Source: Parapristionchus giblindavisi
Lineage: Eukaryota; Nematoda; Chromadorea; Rhabditida; Diplogasteridae
Assembly (NCBI GenBank): GCA_943737045.1
Contig: CALSFV010000240.1
Coordinates: 806,048-870,047 of the forward strand
Direction of reading: 5' to 3'
DNA: 64,000 nucleotides
The translations under genes and the position numbers were made by a program. The notes below the pieces were generated by a model, which saw only the letters and a program-made list of their open reading frames with translations, ran no database searches and was not told the DNA's origin. Below are positions 11,674 to 23,986 of the stretch, piece after piece; position 1 is the stretch's first letter; each line of letters starts with the position of its first letter.

Positions 11674-12306
11674 TATGGGAGTTTCACTGAAAAGATGGTT
11701 ATTATTATAGTTAAGAACAACAACTATCGTGCTATGATTACAGTTCGTATTCAACTATACCGACGTTCATGTAATCGGATGAGATTACTGTATCATGGGA
11801 TGAAAATCAATCGATAACGAATAAGATTGAAGAATATTTAGAATATTTATTCCTTCAGTGCTGGGTTGGTTTATTGATTAAACTTTGAATTTGAACAAAT
11901 GATAATCTTTCTAGTGAATTGTCTATGGTGGTGTTTGTACAGAACACTGGTTTAACTGCAAACTATAGAAGATTACGGTAAGTAGTTCTTCATAAATCGT
12001 TGTTTGATTTTTCGAGGCTTCATGGCCATAAGTTCTAGTATTGAGAATTCCAAGATGCTAAAAATACGGATATACTGATTTAGTTTCAAATGATTGGTTT
12101 CAGTTTCCATTGATCAATATTGGATATGAAGATATGGTATATTTTCTTCGTGTTATTTATCAAGAAATAATGGAGGTATGATGATTTTCAGTTGATCAAT
12201 CAATACTTTCATATCAATCAATACTTCTTAGATAACAGTGGATACTGTAGAATGTCTTCTTGGTCTTGCTGATAGATGGATTGTATGTGATTTAATGAGA
12301 GGATGA

Positions 12307-12855
12307 GATCGATATCTATAGGTTAGAATGTCGATTGATTATTGATTGATTATATTGATTAACCTCAGATGTGATTTTGTGATTTCTTATGTCAATTACC
12401 TCTATCTGTCGTGTCTCTTTTATCTTTTTTTTTCTAGGAGAAGCTCTAAAGAAACTGCACTATCTGACGAATTTCAAGTTTTTGTGATTATTGATTGATA
12501 GATACTACAGTATCTTACTGAAGAAGTGAAGAATTTGTTTATCGATTAGAGAAAATCGATGAATGGAGAACAATTTTGGCTAATCGATGTTCAATTTTAC
12601 CCTGTTTGGTTTCACTTTCTTTTAATAATTGTTGTACTTCGATATTGTCGATTACATTTTTGTAACTGACCTTTGGTTTGATTCCATTGGTTTATCCATT
12701 TTTAGTTTGCTTGTGAACTGTTCCTCTTTATTATTCTTGAATAAATATCGCTGACTTTATTATCTTAAAAATCACGCTTACTGAATATCGTTTGTTCGAT
12801 TTGAATATCACTAATTTTTATATTTCAAATTAAATCTTCATTTACTCTTAAAGAA
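12307..12855. other. Intergenic, relic copy 1 to BTB gene A
   Basis: AT-rich, with ttgattattgattgat-type simple repeats and a possible polyadenylation signal (aataaa, near 12741). No coding sequence is seen. It is duplicated at 32865-33413. Confidence 0.5.
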
Positions 12856-15441
12856 ATGTCATCGAGCGAACTGGCCAAAGATGATGATCGATTCACTGAC
12901 AATCATGTTTTTGAATTCATCAATTCTGAATCAATTCGACTCGAGTTGAGGGAATATGATGTGAATCGACAACGTCATTGGATCAATTGGTAATACTCTG
13001 CTAAAATACGTTATTAGAAGTTAGAAAAATGCATTTTTTTCTGTGAAACTAGATGAAACAAATCGATAAAATGCAAAATATTATAGGTGCTTACGCAACA
13101 AAGATGGATTTGTCGATGTTCCATTCACGTTTAACATTGAAGTATTTTTGGAGAAAGTCCCACCCTACGACGTATTTGCTGTTCTTTCGCTTCTTGATGG
13201 GTAATTTAATTCATTCTTTCATTATACACTTTATTCGGAACTTCTTTGATTTCTCTCCCACAATAAAAACGTCTCTGGAAGATCATTGTTACCTTTCTCA
13301 TTCTGGTTTACTTCTGACCACGGATTAAAAATTTCTTTTATCTTCAGAAACTGCGAAGATGTTCCATTCTTCGACTGTTTGTTCGATGTGAACTTACAAT
13401 TGATGAAGACTAATGAAGACAAGTATGTGATATATTTATAAATGAATAATGCATTTTATTGTATCTAGTCGTTAAGATTACTTGAGAAAGTATCGAAAGT
13501 TGAATATTGATAATTGTAGGTCGGAAGAATCTTTAATCAATGAGTTATCGGCTAAAGATGTTCATTTCTATGATGGACACATCTCCCCTGTCAAGCTGTT
13601 GATTGGGTATGTTTATTCGCTTTTTATGCTCAAAAAACTACTCCGGTTTTGTAGGGTAAGATTATAGTAAGTAGCGCGCTAAAAGTAACTTACCTTTTAC
13701 TTACTTTTTTGTTACCGTTTAGCTATTTCGTCTATTTATAGCGTAAAAGTAAGTAAACAGTAAGTTACTTTTTGCACGCTACTTACTGTAATATTACCCT
13801 GCAAAACCAGAGTAGGAAAAGGTGAAGCTTTATTTTTTTTCTTTAGGTGATTGAAAAAAGAGATAAATATAATCAATATGATAGGTTTAATATTTCGGCC
13901 ACCCATAGGTCGAAAAGTATGTTACAAAGCACCAAGCCTGACCGCATTTTGAGCCAAAATTTTCCAAAAAATCGTAAAACCTGACCGCATTTTGAGCCAA
14001 ATTTGCCAAAAATCGAAAAACCTGACCGCATTTTGAATACCGATAACCTAGCTATTCGACCTATGCGGCCACCATTCGATTTTATCTCGATCGTTATGTG
14101 ACACGCGTGTTATCTGTTATGTACACAGCAAGACTGACATGTTAAAACAAACATTTCAAAAACAAAATAATGAAACATAAATTAGACAGGCACTAACTTC
14201 ATTCGGAGGGGATATTTTGTTATTTGATCCGATCAATACGCTTGACACTTCTGATGCAGTCAATGCTATTGTTACTGTAACGGTAGATTATCTTATTATT
14301 TCTTTATTTAAATTTTATATATTTTAGATAAAAGAGAAGAGAGGTGTGGTACCTTATCTTCTAAGCTCGTTCTCTTCTCCATCAAAATTAACTGATCTTA
14401 AGATTACTGTAGGAGATACCGTATTCTACGTGAATAAGTCAGTTTGAAATGTTATATTTTGGACAAGAATGGGCATAATTTTGTAGATCGATAATCGCAA
14501 TTAGCTCTCCTGTTTTGTCTTCATTGATTTATCCGGATTCATTAGAAATTGTGAACGAGGTTAAATACAATTGTTAAAAAAGGTTTTTCACACTATCAGA
14601 TTTTTATTTAGCTTTTCCTCGAGGATGCTTCCCCTCGTGAATTCGAATTATTACTCAAATGTATATATCCTGAGAATGCTGAGGTTATTAATTTTTTAAA
14701 AATTTGATTGATGTGCCTTCTAAATTTCAGATCAAGGAAAATGAAGCTTTATCTATTTTAAACTTGGCTTGCAAGTTCAAAATCGATAATGTTATGTGGA
14801 AATGTGTTGAAACCTTGAAGGTAATTATTGATCATTTTTTGTGTGTTATAGTAAATTTAAGCGAGTTTTGTTATGCTTTTATACAATATTTGAAAGTGTA
14901 ACAGAGTAGGCTGAAGCAGTCCAATGTAATACTGGAACGCTTATCCAAACTTTTTACCACTTATGTTTAAACCTCAAATCTACCCATTATAATTCACCCT
15001 ATTTATCTATCACTTGCTGTCACATTTATTTAATGTAAGATGAATTAAATTAAATTAAATTAGACTATGATCAATTTAGGATTATCGTCTGTATTATAAT
15101 GATCGAGAGAAATATATCATATCCATATTGAATTTTTATGATCGTTATGATCTTTCTCCCCTGTTCGATAAAGTATTTAATTATATCAAATACAAACCAT
15201 CGTGCGGTGTTTCTGACATATTATTGGTAAGTATTGCGTTAAAGATTGTGTTAAACAATTTGAAAAAAAAAAAAAAAAACAAAAAAAAAATCTGTCAATA
15301 GTCTCTCAATATATAATAAGTCAATAGTCAGTATATTCAGTAACTCATTTTCTTCAGAATGTTTCTCCTCGTGTTAAAGGTGCATTGGAAATGCTACTGG
15401 AAGAGATGCATGAACTTTATTATGATTCCAACTATCGATAG
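12856..15441 (+). CDS. BTB/POZ-domain protein A (360 aa, 11 exons)
   Basis: Exons: 12856-12989, 13087-13200, 13348-13422, 13520-13606, 14186-14282, 14328-14437, 14487-14559, 14612-14683, 14731-14820, 15080-15226, 15358-15441 (1083 nt, frame open throughout, all GT-AG). The BTB fold covers about residues 192-284, with DLKITVGDTVFYVNK, then AISSPVLSSLIYPDS, FELLLKCIYPENAE and LSILNLACKFKIDN. A BACK-like helical tail runs to residue 360. Residues 1-169 contain FEFINSESIRLELRE and DVPFTFNIEVF and may be a MATH-like beta domain, but I cannot confirm that. BTB proteins of this kind usually pair substrates with cullin-3 ubiquitin ligases; that role is inferred. The start ATG follows ttactcttaaag; the weak AG could be an intron or trans-splice acceptor. 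Intron 4 carries two MITEs. Confidence 0.85.
13641..13812. mobile_element. 172-bp TA-flanked MITE in intron 4 of gene A
   Basis: Ends CTCCGGTTTTGTAGGGTAA / TTACCCTGCAAAACCAGAG are flanked by TA; the interior is also palindromic (gtaagtagc...gctacttac). It is present in A' (34199-34370) and absent from genes B and C, so it inserted before the block duplication. Confidence 0.75.
13904..14065. mobile_element. 162-bp element with 8-bp target duplication, intron 4 of gene A
   Basis: Inverted ends CATAGGTCGAA / TTCGACCTATG are flanked by CGGCCACC (13896-13903, 14066-14073). A' has one CGGCCACC and no insert, so the insertion is younger than the duplication. Three direct repeats contain cctgaccgcattttga. 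It is hAT-like by target length. Confidence 0.8.
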
Positions 15442-15875
15442 TTCGGATTACGATACTTCCGATAATTGTTAGATTTTCCTTTGAAAACCTTTTTTATTCT
15501 TGTATTATAATTGTTGTTTAGCTTCTCCATGATTAAAAGAAGCTGTTTGTTCATTATTTGTTCTTTGACCTGTTGTTTAGGTCTTTTTGTGATTAGCAAT
15601 TGTGATTTTGTTATTTGTGATTTTGTGATTTTCTTTTTGTGATTTTGTGATTTGTGATGTGATTTTAAGTTTCTTATTTAATCGTCCACAAATTTTTGAT
15701 TCTTACCAATCTTTTTTCATATTTAATGGATGTTGTGTAAATTGTGTTATTTTTTGCTATACTAATAAATTTCTTTGACTTATTATCAGTATAATCAATA
15801 ATGAAGATCATTGTTGGGTCCGATTCGTATATCTCAGTTTTTGTAAACGTTTCCTTATTCTCTATTCTCTCAGAA
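15442..15875. other. Intergenic, gene A to relic copy 2
   Basis: Contains runs of the heptamer-like gtgattttgt repeat (15595-15665) and an aataaa near 15766 that could serve as a polyadenylation signal. No coding sequence is seen. Confidence 0.5.
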
Positions 15876-16925
15876 ATGTCATCAAAATTTTCTGATAATA
15901 GTGATCAATTCAAATAATGATCAGGAATTTGAATTCGTTGATTCTGAAACGTTAAAAGCAGAATCCATTTCATATCTCTTGGATTGATCTTTGGATTGAT
16001 CTTTGATCTTTCGGTGAACGAAGAAACAGGCGAAGTGTTAGTTTCTTTATTTATTGATTTGTTCTTTCGATGACAATATAATAATGTGCGAAGATCTTTA
16101 TGAATATCATTTTATAGTCAGGTACAAGTTGAAGACTAGATGTGACACGATCACAATGAAGTGCTTTCCATTCTGTGTAGAGGGAAAGAAGGAGGAATAT
16201 GCAAAGAAAGGAGAAAAGGATCCTGAAGTATTACTTTGTTGCAATCATGAGTAAGTTTACACTACAATTATTATTTCAAGTATCTCTTACCTTGCAATAC
16301 TAATGAAAGTACCTTTAGTATCTTTCAATATATTCGAATTTTGCATTATTGATTCACAGTATGTTGTTATGTTGTGTAATGTAAGGTTGCTTTCACTGAT
16401 GTTTCAGATCATTGACTTTGGGGGTTTCACTGAAAAGATGGTTATTATTATAGTTAAGAACAACAATTATCGTGCTATGCTTACAGTTCGTATTCAACTA
16501 TACCGACGTTCATGTATTCGGATGAGATTACTGTATCATGGGATGAAAATCAATCGATAACGAAGAAGATTGAAGAAATCAGAATATTTAGAATATTTAT
16601 TCCTTCAGTGCTGGGTTGGTTTATTGATTAAACTTTGAATTTGAACAAATGATAATCTTTCTAGTGAATTGTCTATGGTGGTGTTTGTACAGAACACTGG
16701 TTTAACTGCAAACTATAGAAGATTACGGTAAGTAGTTCTTCATAAATCGATGTTTGATTTTTCGAGGCTTCATGGCCATAAGTTCTAGTATTGAGAATTC
16801 CAAGATGCTAAAAATACGGATATACTGATTTAGTTTCAAGTGATTGGTTTCAGTTTCCATTAATCAATATTGGATATGAAGAAATGGTATATTTTCTTCG
16901 TGCTATTTATCAAGAAATAATGGAG
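15876..16925 (+). pseudogene. BTB-family relic, copy 2
   Basis: Exon 1-like piece from ATG 15876 (after ctctcagaa) gives MSSKFSDNSDQF, then shifts frame to FEFVDSETLKAESISYLLD, clearly homologous to FEFINSESIRLELRE of gene A; the shift and a following stop break it. Exon 2-like 16122-16250 (129 nt) and exon 8-like 16854-16925 (72 nt, MVYFLRAIYQEIME) keep the family's sizes and phases. The exon 9 piece is missing because of the rearrangement at about 16970. The middle part encodes KMVIIIVKNNNYRAML, which has no clear counterpart in genes A-C. Confidence 0.65.
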
Positions 16926-17022
16926 GTATGATGATTTTCAGTTGATCAATCAATACTTTGATGAATGTTAAAGAAATGAGAATTTAGATTTTAAATGAAG
17001 ATTCACATTAAAAAAGAATCTA

Positions 17023-17230
17023 CAGTATCGGCGTAAAGTGATGGGAAGCTTTTTTCCATTTTTTTATAACTTTTGATCCAGGAAAGCAATCAAGCTGACC
17101 TTTTGAGCCAATGTACAAAATTTATCAGGGAATATTACCATGATGTGTTGGTGTAATTAAATTAGTTCATTATTGGATCAAAAGCTATTAAAAAAAAGAA
17201 AAAGCGTCCTATCACTTTACGCCGATACTG
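17023..17230. mobile_element. 208-bp TA-flanked MITE (copy at 41185-41402)
   Basis: Ends CAGTATCGGCGTAAAGTGAT and its inverse are bordered by TA (17021-17022, 17231-17232). The ends resemble Tc1-type termini (CAGT...). Its flanks match those of the second copy but in inverted orientation, so the two are one ancestral insertion carried along with neighbouring DNA. Confidence 0.85.
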
Positions 17231-17235
17231 TATTT

Positions 17236-17286
17236 TACTTACCGATACCAAGCAATAAGTTTCCCTCTGTAAACGGTATCTGTGAT
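17236..17286 (-). pseudogene. Inverted scrap of gene C exon 10
   Basis: The minus strand reads as the last ~35 nt of gene C exon 10 followed by its donor (cttggtatcggtaagtaaaata), matching 41125-41184. This is all that remains of gene C in block 1; its other exons are absent between relic copy 2 and gene B. Confidence 0.75.
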
Positions 17287-17816
17287 TACAGTTCCGATTA
17301 CGATAGTTCATAGTATCGATGGTTCGATGTTTTCTTTCGAAAACGTCATTCTTTGAATATATTAATTGTTATTTAGTGACTCCATGATTACAAAAAAGCT
17401 GTTTGTTCATTGTTTTCCTGTTCAGGACGTATTATGATGATTATGCAGATATACCTTATCAGTTTCGTGCAATACAGTGATGGTCTTATTATTTCATAAT
17501 TTGTCTATTTTTACGAAAAAAATCAATTGTAATTTATATTTTCCGTAACCATTGTTTTGTTTCTCCGTATTTTGAAGCGTATATCACTGTGTCTTCATTT
17601 TTGTTGTTAGGTTGGGAAGTTGTCAGTGATATATCATTTTTTTGTACATTTTTTTCTTACTTTGCTATACTTGAATAAAGTCCTGGCTGTATCTTCTTTG
17701 AAATGAATCCTGAGGATCGTTGCTTCGTTCGATTCGAATATCTATCATTGCTTGTCCTGATTCCTCATTTTGTCTTATTAAGATTGGCTATTCGCGTTGC
17801 GGGTTGCGGGCCCGCA

Positions 17817-17911
17817 ATGGCTCGTAAAATCATTGCGGATCGCCCCCCCCCCTCCCCTTCCTGACTTTGAGGAGGGGGGGGAGGTGATTGCGGGCATTTT
17901 ACGAGCCATTC
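17817..17911. repeat. G/C-run hairpin
   Basis: tggctcgtaaaatcattgcg is inverted at 17888-17911 around long C and G runs. Shorter versions occur at 45203-45293 and 48898-48990, upstream of the B-type first exons. The G run differs in length between copies, probably by slippage. Confidence 0.7.
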
Positions 17912-18152
17912 GTCTCCACAGTATTCTACTCACGACAAAAAAACTTTGAAAGCCAGAAAGAGTGTCAAACCTAAAATAATTTTTTTTTTCAATAAAGACA
18001 ATTTCATGAGTCTATGCACATTCTGATTGTGGTGTGGGTACAGTAATTTTACGTGTGGAGCTATGCTGTCTGGCTTTCCAAGCTAAGAGAACACTGTGTC
18101 TCCCGAATAGCCACAGCTCTATGTCTTATATTTACTTGACTCATTGTCAGTT

Positions 18153-21031
18153 ATGTCATCAACTGAAACTCTTCGACACAATGATGAAATCGAAGTTATG
18201 AATTCTCAATCGATTCGATTTCAATTGAGAGAACGCAATATACCTCTCGCATTTCGTCCAGGAAATTTCACAGGGTAATTTGCATATAAAATAATCAAAC
18301 TAATTAATCTACGCCCGAGTACGGTATGGCAACCATAACAGTATTCAGCTTAATTCCCTAGGGGAGAGCTTTTTTTGAAATTTTGAAAATAACAGAAATA
18401 AGATCCGTACCGTACTCCTAATCATCTAATAGAGAAATTCGTAGTTTTGCCACAGCTACGATAATAACACAACTTTCTAACAGTTCTTATGGGTAATTGA
18501 TCTATTTTTCTATGTTATTCTGTAATATATAGTCAAAAGAATCAATAATTGATTTTTTTAAATATTTGTTTTATAGCATATGCTCATTGCAGGTTATATG
18601 CGAAGAAGAAAGCATCTATGATCGGCGTTCCATTCACATTTCGCTTCGAAGTAGAAAGTAAAGATGAGAGTGGTCGTGAATGGTTCATTGAACTGTCACT
18701 TCAAGATGAGTGAGTGCTTTACTCTACCATATTAAAGCGACACCCCAAGCTAATTTGAATCACTCGGCTCTGGCCACACTCTCTCGCTTTCTTTCTCTGC
18801 GAGAGAGTATATTGCCAATGCGGAGAGTAAAATTAGCTTTATGTTTACCGAATCATTTTAGTTTATTCAATTTATATTGACCGCTAGATGTGATTTATTT
18901 ATTCATTGGTTCTTTAAGAAAACATGAACAGAGGTGCTCGGTAATTCGGTAAATTACTGGTCACAAAATCGATAATTTTAGTTAATTTTAAAATATAGGA
19001 AAATCGATTCGGTTAAATTTTGAGATTTCGGTAATTTTTCTAACCCCCATATCTGTACATCAATCACTTCAGAGAATATCAGAACGTTCCATTCTATGAA
19101 TGCCGATTCGACCTGAAATTGCAGTTGATTAAAATCGATAAAGGCAAGTATGTTTTAAATTTAAAAAGAAAAGATTAATTATTCGATTTTTTTGAATTTC
19201 AGATTGACTGATTCTACAGTCGACGAGATTTGTATGAATGGTGTTCATTTCTATCATGGAAACTTTGCTCCGGTTAAGATCTGTGTTGGGTTTGTTGTTT
19301 TTTTTTCTTTTAATCCTCAACTTATTTTTGTATTTCTTCCAGGAAGGAGTCAACTGTGTCAAACGCAACCAATACGTTTTGTGGTTCGGATGGACTTGAT
19401 TGCATTGCTACAATTACGGTACATTGCTTCTATTTTGTTTTTCCATTTCACGGACCTGGAAAATAACAAATTCGGATTAGAGACGCTGTTAAACATTGAT
19501 TGTGTACGACATTGTAGCCTTTTATTAATTTTCCGCACAAGCGCTTTGAAGAAACTTGAATGATTCCTGTATTCATTTTAAAATTAAACTCTGTAGCAGG
19601 CTACAGTAATCCGACTCGTTTCTAGCGCGCTAACATTTTTTTAAAATAAATATTTTATAGATGAGACATAAAAGAGGCATCGTGCCTAGTATCCGCAGTT
19701 CATTCTCTGCTCCATCAATGTTAACTGATCTGAAGATTACTGTAGAAGATACCGTATTCTATGTCAACAAGTGAGCTAATCCATTTTTATTCATCAAAAA
19801 TCGATTTTTTAGATCGATAATAGCACTGAATTCTCCGATTTTATGTTCATTGATTTCTCCAAACGATGAAGTAGCTCTCAATGAGGTGTTTTTTCCCATA
19901 TTTTGCAGTATTCTTAATTTTATCTTGCTAGCTTGTCATCGAGGATGTTTGCTCTAAGGAATTCGAGTTATTGCTTAGACTTATATACCCGGATAATATT
20001 GAGGTACTTGATAGAGTAAAATGTGCGGAAGAATTTCAAAATTTCAGATCAGTAAAGATGATACTATTTCAATGTTAAATTTGGCTCGTGCATTCGAAAT
20101 CGATCATATTGTGTCGAAATGCATTGAAGCGTTGAAGGTATTTATTGATTTATTTTATAGGATATTTAAAAAAAAAGTATTAATAGATGTACAAGAAAAA
20201 GTATGAGTGCATTTTAAATGTATTTTTAAAAAATAATTAAGTTAGCTAATAATGTGCCCTATGGTGTTTCGGCCGCTACGTCTAGGGTTAATTAAAAGGA
20301 GTGTTCTAAACAATTTTAATAACAATTTCTTCTAGACTTCATTTTGTGCGGATTACTATAGTGATATTGACGATACATTGGTTGAGCAAATATTGAATAT
20401 TTGTGATCAATATAATCTGTCTGCTTTCTTCCAAGACGTTTTACATTACATTAGTAATGATATTCGTTTTATCTTCAATACGAATAAATTTTCGGTGAGT
20501 TCTGAAGAATATGTGTATTATAGAATTACAAAAGTTTTTTCATACACCACGCAAATGCCGAACTTTAGTAAACTTCTCCACCGTTGAAAAAAATTAAAAA
20601 TCGTTACGCAAAACGCACTCCAAAATTTTCGCAGAATTTTTTCGAGCGTTTTTTTTTAAAAAATGCATATAATTTTATTTTTGCGGAACGCCCAATGAAA
20701 CGACAAGAAAACGCTTGCCATGAAATTCGATAAAATACGCGAAAATGCAATGTAGCGCGAAGAAGTGGGCGGAGTCAGAGTGTTGCGCTGCAAAGGAGCG
20801 GAATTTGTATTGTTCGGACAGTTTTAATTCTATAAAATTGTTCTTTAAGTTCAGCCGGTATACAAAGCATTACTATAATATAAATATACATATTTCAAAC
20901 ATATTTCATATGCATAGCCAAATAATCCTTTCGTACAATTGATCGATCACCTTCAGAATGTTCCTGTTCGTGTGAAGATTGAATTGGATAAGATCCGTGC
21001 AATGCTTAGAAGTTATGATGACGATTATTAA
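18153..21031 (+). CDS. BTB/POZ-domain protein B (351 aa, 11 exons)
   Basis: Exons: 18153-18274, 18593-18709, 19073-19147, 19203-19289, 19343-19418, 19661-19770, 19813-19885, 19932-20003, 20048-20137, 20336-20494, 20957-21031 (1056 nt, open frame, all GT-AG). Sizes of exons 3, 4 and 6-9 equal those of gene A. The BTB domain is about residues 182-274 (DLKITVEDTVFYVNK, FELLLRLIYPDNIE, ISMLNLARAFEIDH), followed by a BACK-like tail ending MLRSYDDDY. The N-terminal region contains GVPFTFRFEVESKDESG. The ATG lies 2 nt after ttgtcag, which fits either an upstream intron or spliced-leader addition. It diverges clearly from A but shares its architecture, so it is an older paralog. Its function is inferred only from the family (cullin-3 adaptor-like). 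Confidence 0.85.
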
Positions 21032-21717
21032 TTTCCTATGATGAATATGATGGATTACTTTAAATTACATCATGTGGAGATGAATTTTAATCCAATTTTC
21101 ATTCTTTTATTGATTTTATCTTTGATGTGGTATTGATTCATAACATATTACAAGAGAAGTTCCGAAGTATTTTCAAATTAATTTTGCTTGTTTATTTACT
21201 CCTTAAAATCTAGTTCGAAGTTCTCGTTAACCTTGATTTTTGTGAACTCACAGTTTTCGTTGTTTTCGTATGCATAATTGTTGATTCTTTGTTGATGTTG
21301 TACTCTAAATAAATTGTTTCTGGAATTTTTCCTATGTACATATACCATATTCATTACAAATGTTTCATCAAATGTTATCCTACCATCTTTCATTCACATT
21401 ATAACCTTTGCTCAATAATAATAATAATTATAATAATTTTACGCGTTTTACAAGAAAGCACGGTACATAAATGACAAATAAATATTTAGATTGGATATGA
21501 ACATATAATAACAGTATAAAAGATTTAAGAGCATGATATCTGTTCATCATCGATCATTCAAAATTATATAACCTTTTGCAGAAATTGAACGAAACAGCTA
21601 TTAAAATAATAAAACAAAGAGTTTATTTATGAAAAAGTGGAGATTTTTTTCCTGTAAGATTTCATTCCTGTGAGAAAACCGAAATTTAGTCACCTCATTC
21701 AAAATGACCTAACTCTA

Positions 21718-22348
21718 CAGTCCCGCACGTTCGCGCTCCCTAAACGCGGCCCCCCGCGGCCCGCGGGGGCCGCATCATGCCGCATCGATGAATCATTGTT
21801 TTTCAAACATTTCATTGCTGGTGATCGTTGCATCATCAGATAATATTAATATCACCGCAGAAACGAAAATTTTTGGTTGAGTGTGGACCGCGTCGCACGT
21901 TCGCCCTCCCTACACGCGGCAGGTTGCGGCCCCCCGCGGCCCGCGGGGGGGGGGCCGCATCATGCCGCATCGATGAATGAATTTTTTTAAAACAATTCGT
22001 TGTTTGTGATCATTGCATCATTAAATAAGGGTGCGGACATGATGATGCAACGATCGCAGCCAATGAAATGTTTGAATAAAAAATTTATTCATCGATGCGG
22101 CATGATGCGGTCCCCCGCGGGCCGCGGGGGGGCCGCATCATGCCGCTTTTCGGGGGCACGGCTGGCTGTGTGACGCTGTCCACACTCAACAAAAAATTTT
22201 CGTTTCTGCGGTGATATTAATATTATCTGATGATGCAACGATCACCAGTAATGAAATGTTTGAAAAACAATTATTCATCGATGCGGCATGATGCGGCCCC
22301 CCGCGGGCCGCGGGGGCCGCGTTTAGGGAGCGCGAACGTGCGGGACTG
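21718..22348. mobile_element. GC-rich foldback element, 631 bp, TA target
   Basis: Begins CAGTCCCGCACGTTCGCGCT and ends with the exact inverse, bordered by TA (21716-21717, 22349-22350). The block 2 site (near 54716) has a single TA and no insert. It has four CCGCGG-type hairpin cores (ccccccgcggcccgcggggg), and atcatgccgcatcgatgaat recurs in each quarter, so the element is a palindrome of palindromes. GC content is far above the surroundings. No coding capacity. Confidence 0.85.
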
Positions 22349-22579
22349 TATTTTCAGTGATATTCCTAACCTCTTCCTGCTTTACGATGATTATTGGTAG
22401 CATCATATCAACATAGTCAGCTTTATCAAGTGAATACATACCTGGTCGGCAGGGAACATTAATCTTTGGTATCGTTTATTTATTATACGAAATCTGTGCC
22501 AATAGAATTATTAGAGTCACTTAGAGCTTTTATTTTATTAAAATTATCATTTTTAAAATTTTTTTTCAGTGAAGTTCTC

Positions 22580-23790
22580 TCCCTCTGTCTCTACCTCTCT
22601 TCCACTCTCTTTCCTCTCTCTTCCCATCTCTCTCTCCCTCTCCCATTTTCTCTCTCATTCTCTCTCTCCCTCTCCCTCTCTCTCATTCTCTCTCTCCCTC
22701 TCCCTCTCTCTCTTATTCTCTCTCTCCATCTCTACCTCTCTCCTCTCTTCCCCTCTCTTCCTCTTTCTCTCCCTCTCCCTCTCTCTCACCCATCTCTCCC
22801 TCTCTCCCTCTCTATCTCCCTCTCACCTTTAAGAGATATGCCTATAGCAACTCCAATTGTGTGATTGTTCTTTGATCATAGTGGAGAGACATAAGAGAGA
22901 CAAAAGACATGCAGACAGTGCGAGAGAGTACGCATTAGGAAGAGAGTACAGAGAAAGGAAAGATGGAGAGCGTAAATGATCTACCATCGATAGTGTTTAT
23001 CATCATTGCCTCCCTTCCTTATTGGTCATTTCCCGCCACAATCTTTCGCTATCACGTTCACGTACCATCTTTTTATTCGTGTTTATTTTGTTTTAGATTA
23101 GTTAATCTCTCCCTCTCTATCTATCCCTCTCTCTCCCTCTCCCTCTCTATCTCCTCCTCTCTCACCCTCTCCCTCTGTCTTTACTTCTCCCTCTCTCCAA
23201 CTCATCTACTGACTTTCAATCGATGATATCGTAAATCGTTGATTCTTAGCTGATTTTCATATATTATCGCTATCCATTCTACTCTAATTTGCACATAATC
23301 TACCAATTATCATACACTACGTGTACTTATTCTCATTCCATTCGTTTGCCGTTTTCGGTCGTATACCACATTTTTCTATAATCACCCCTTTAATGTTGAT
23401 CTTTGATCTTTACTTTTTCTCATTTCATCCCCACGTCTAAATCTCCTAACTCATTATGTTCCATTATATTCTTTTTTCTCGTTGTAAATGAGTTTTGAGG
23501 TGCGTAATACTTGCTGTCTTTCACATCAAATCCACTTCAGATATCTTTGCTGATGACCTCATTGATTTTGGCAGGAAGACGTACCCCTGCCAACTCCGAT
23601 GTGACTACTCCTACCGGCGCGGTTAGGAGGTTTTCTAAATGTATTCGATCACACAAATCGATTATCGATTGCTTAAATCTAATCTTTAATCGATTTCAAT
23701 GTGTGTTCAATGTGCATAATTTTATTATAGTTTCTGTTTAAAATTATTATGTTCAGATGTTCAACGTCTGCTGTTTTTTTTATTTGTGAT
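22580..23790 (+). repeat. Repeat R, copy III (plus, truncated)
   Basis: Left arm of palindrome P2. It has a long (CT)n tract (22575-22830), the conserved tttgatctttac motif, the exon-like LLMTSLILAGRRTPANSD piece (23535-23625) and the start of the second exon-like piece after ttcag at 23757, where it breaks off. The tRNA-like end is absent here. Confidence 0.75.
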
Positions 23791-23986
23791 TAGATTTGTG
23801 ATATTTGTCGTACTCCCTTCTTCGAACCGTTTGAACCAACGATGCGTGAATGTACTAGGGCCTTAGTGTTGTATACTATCTCCATTCGGGTTTGGACATC
23901 GGGTCATTTGAGGTCAGTTTTTCTGCTTATGTATTTGATCTTTGATATTTGTACCAAAGTTTTTCAAGCAACTATTTTTTGCTTTT

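Larger units (their letters stand above)
10758..12306 (+). pseudogene. BTB-family relic, copy 1
   Basis: Pieces match the exons of the neighbouring BTB genes. Exon 2-like 10758-10886 encodes TITMKCFPFCVEGKK and ends at GA|GTAAGT, in the phase expected for exon 2. Exon 8-like 12104-12175 is 72 nt, the length of that exon in every family member, and encodes GYEDMVYFLRVIYQEIME, a typical mid-BTB stretch. Exon 9-like 12232-12306 encodes ITVDTVECLLGLADRW and then hits TGA. A convincing exon 1 is missing and the middle exons do not join in frame. Two MITEs sit in the region between exons 2 and 8. It could be a divergent short gene, but decay is more likely. Confidence 0.6.

Noticed and set aside
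18750..18850. Possible MITE in intron 2 of gene B (actctctcgc/gcgagagagt)
   Set aside because: The inverted repeat is short and partly simple sequence; no target duplication or empty site is visible.
19192..19563. 123-codon plus-strand frame (also 50584-50955)
   Set aside because: It reads through exon 4, an intron and part of exon 5 of gene B; splice sites and paralog comparison give the spliced reading instead.
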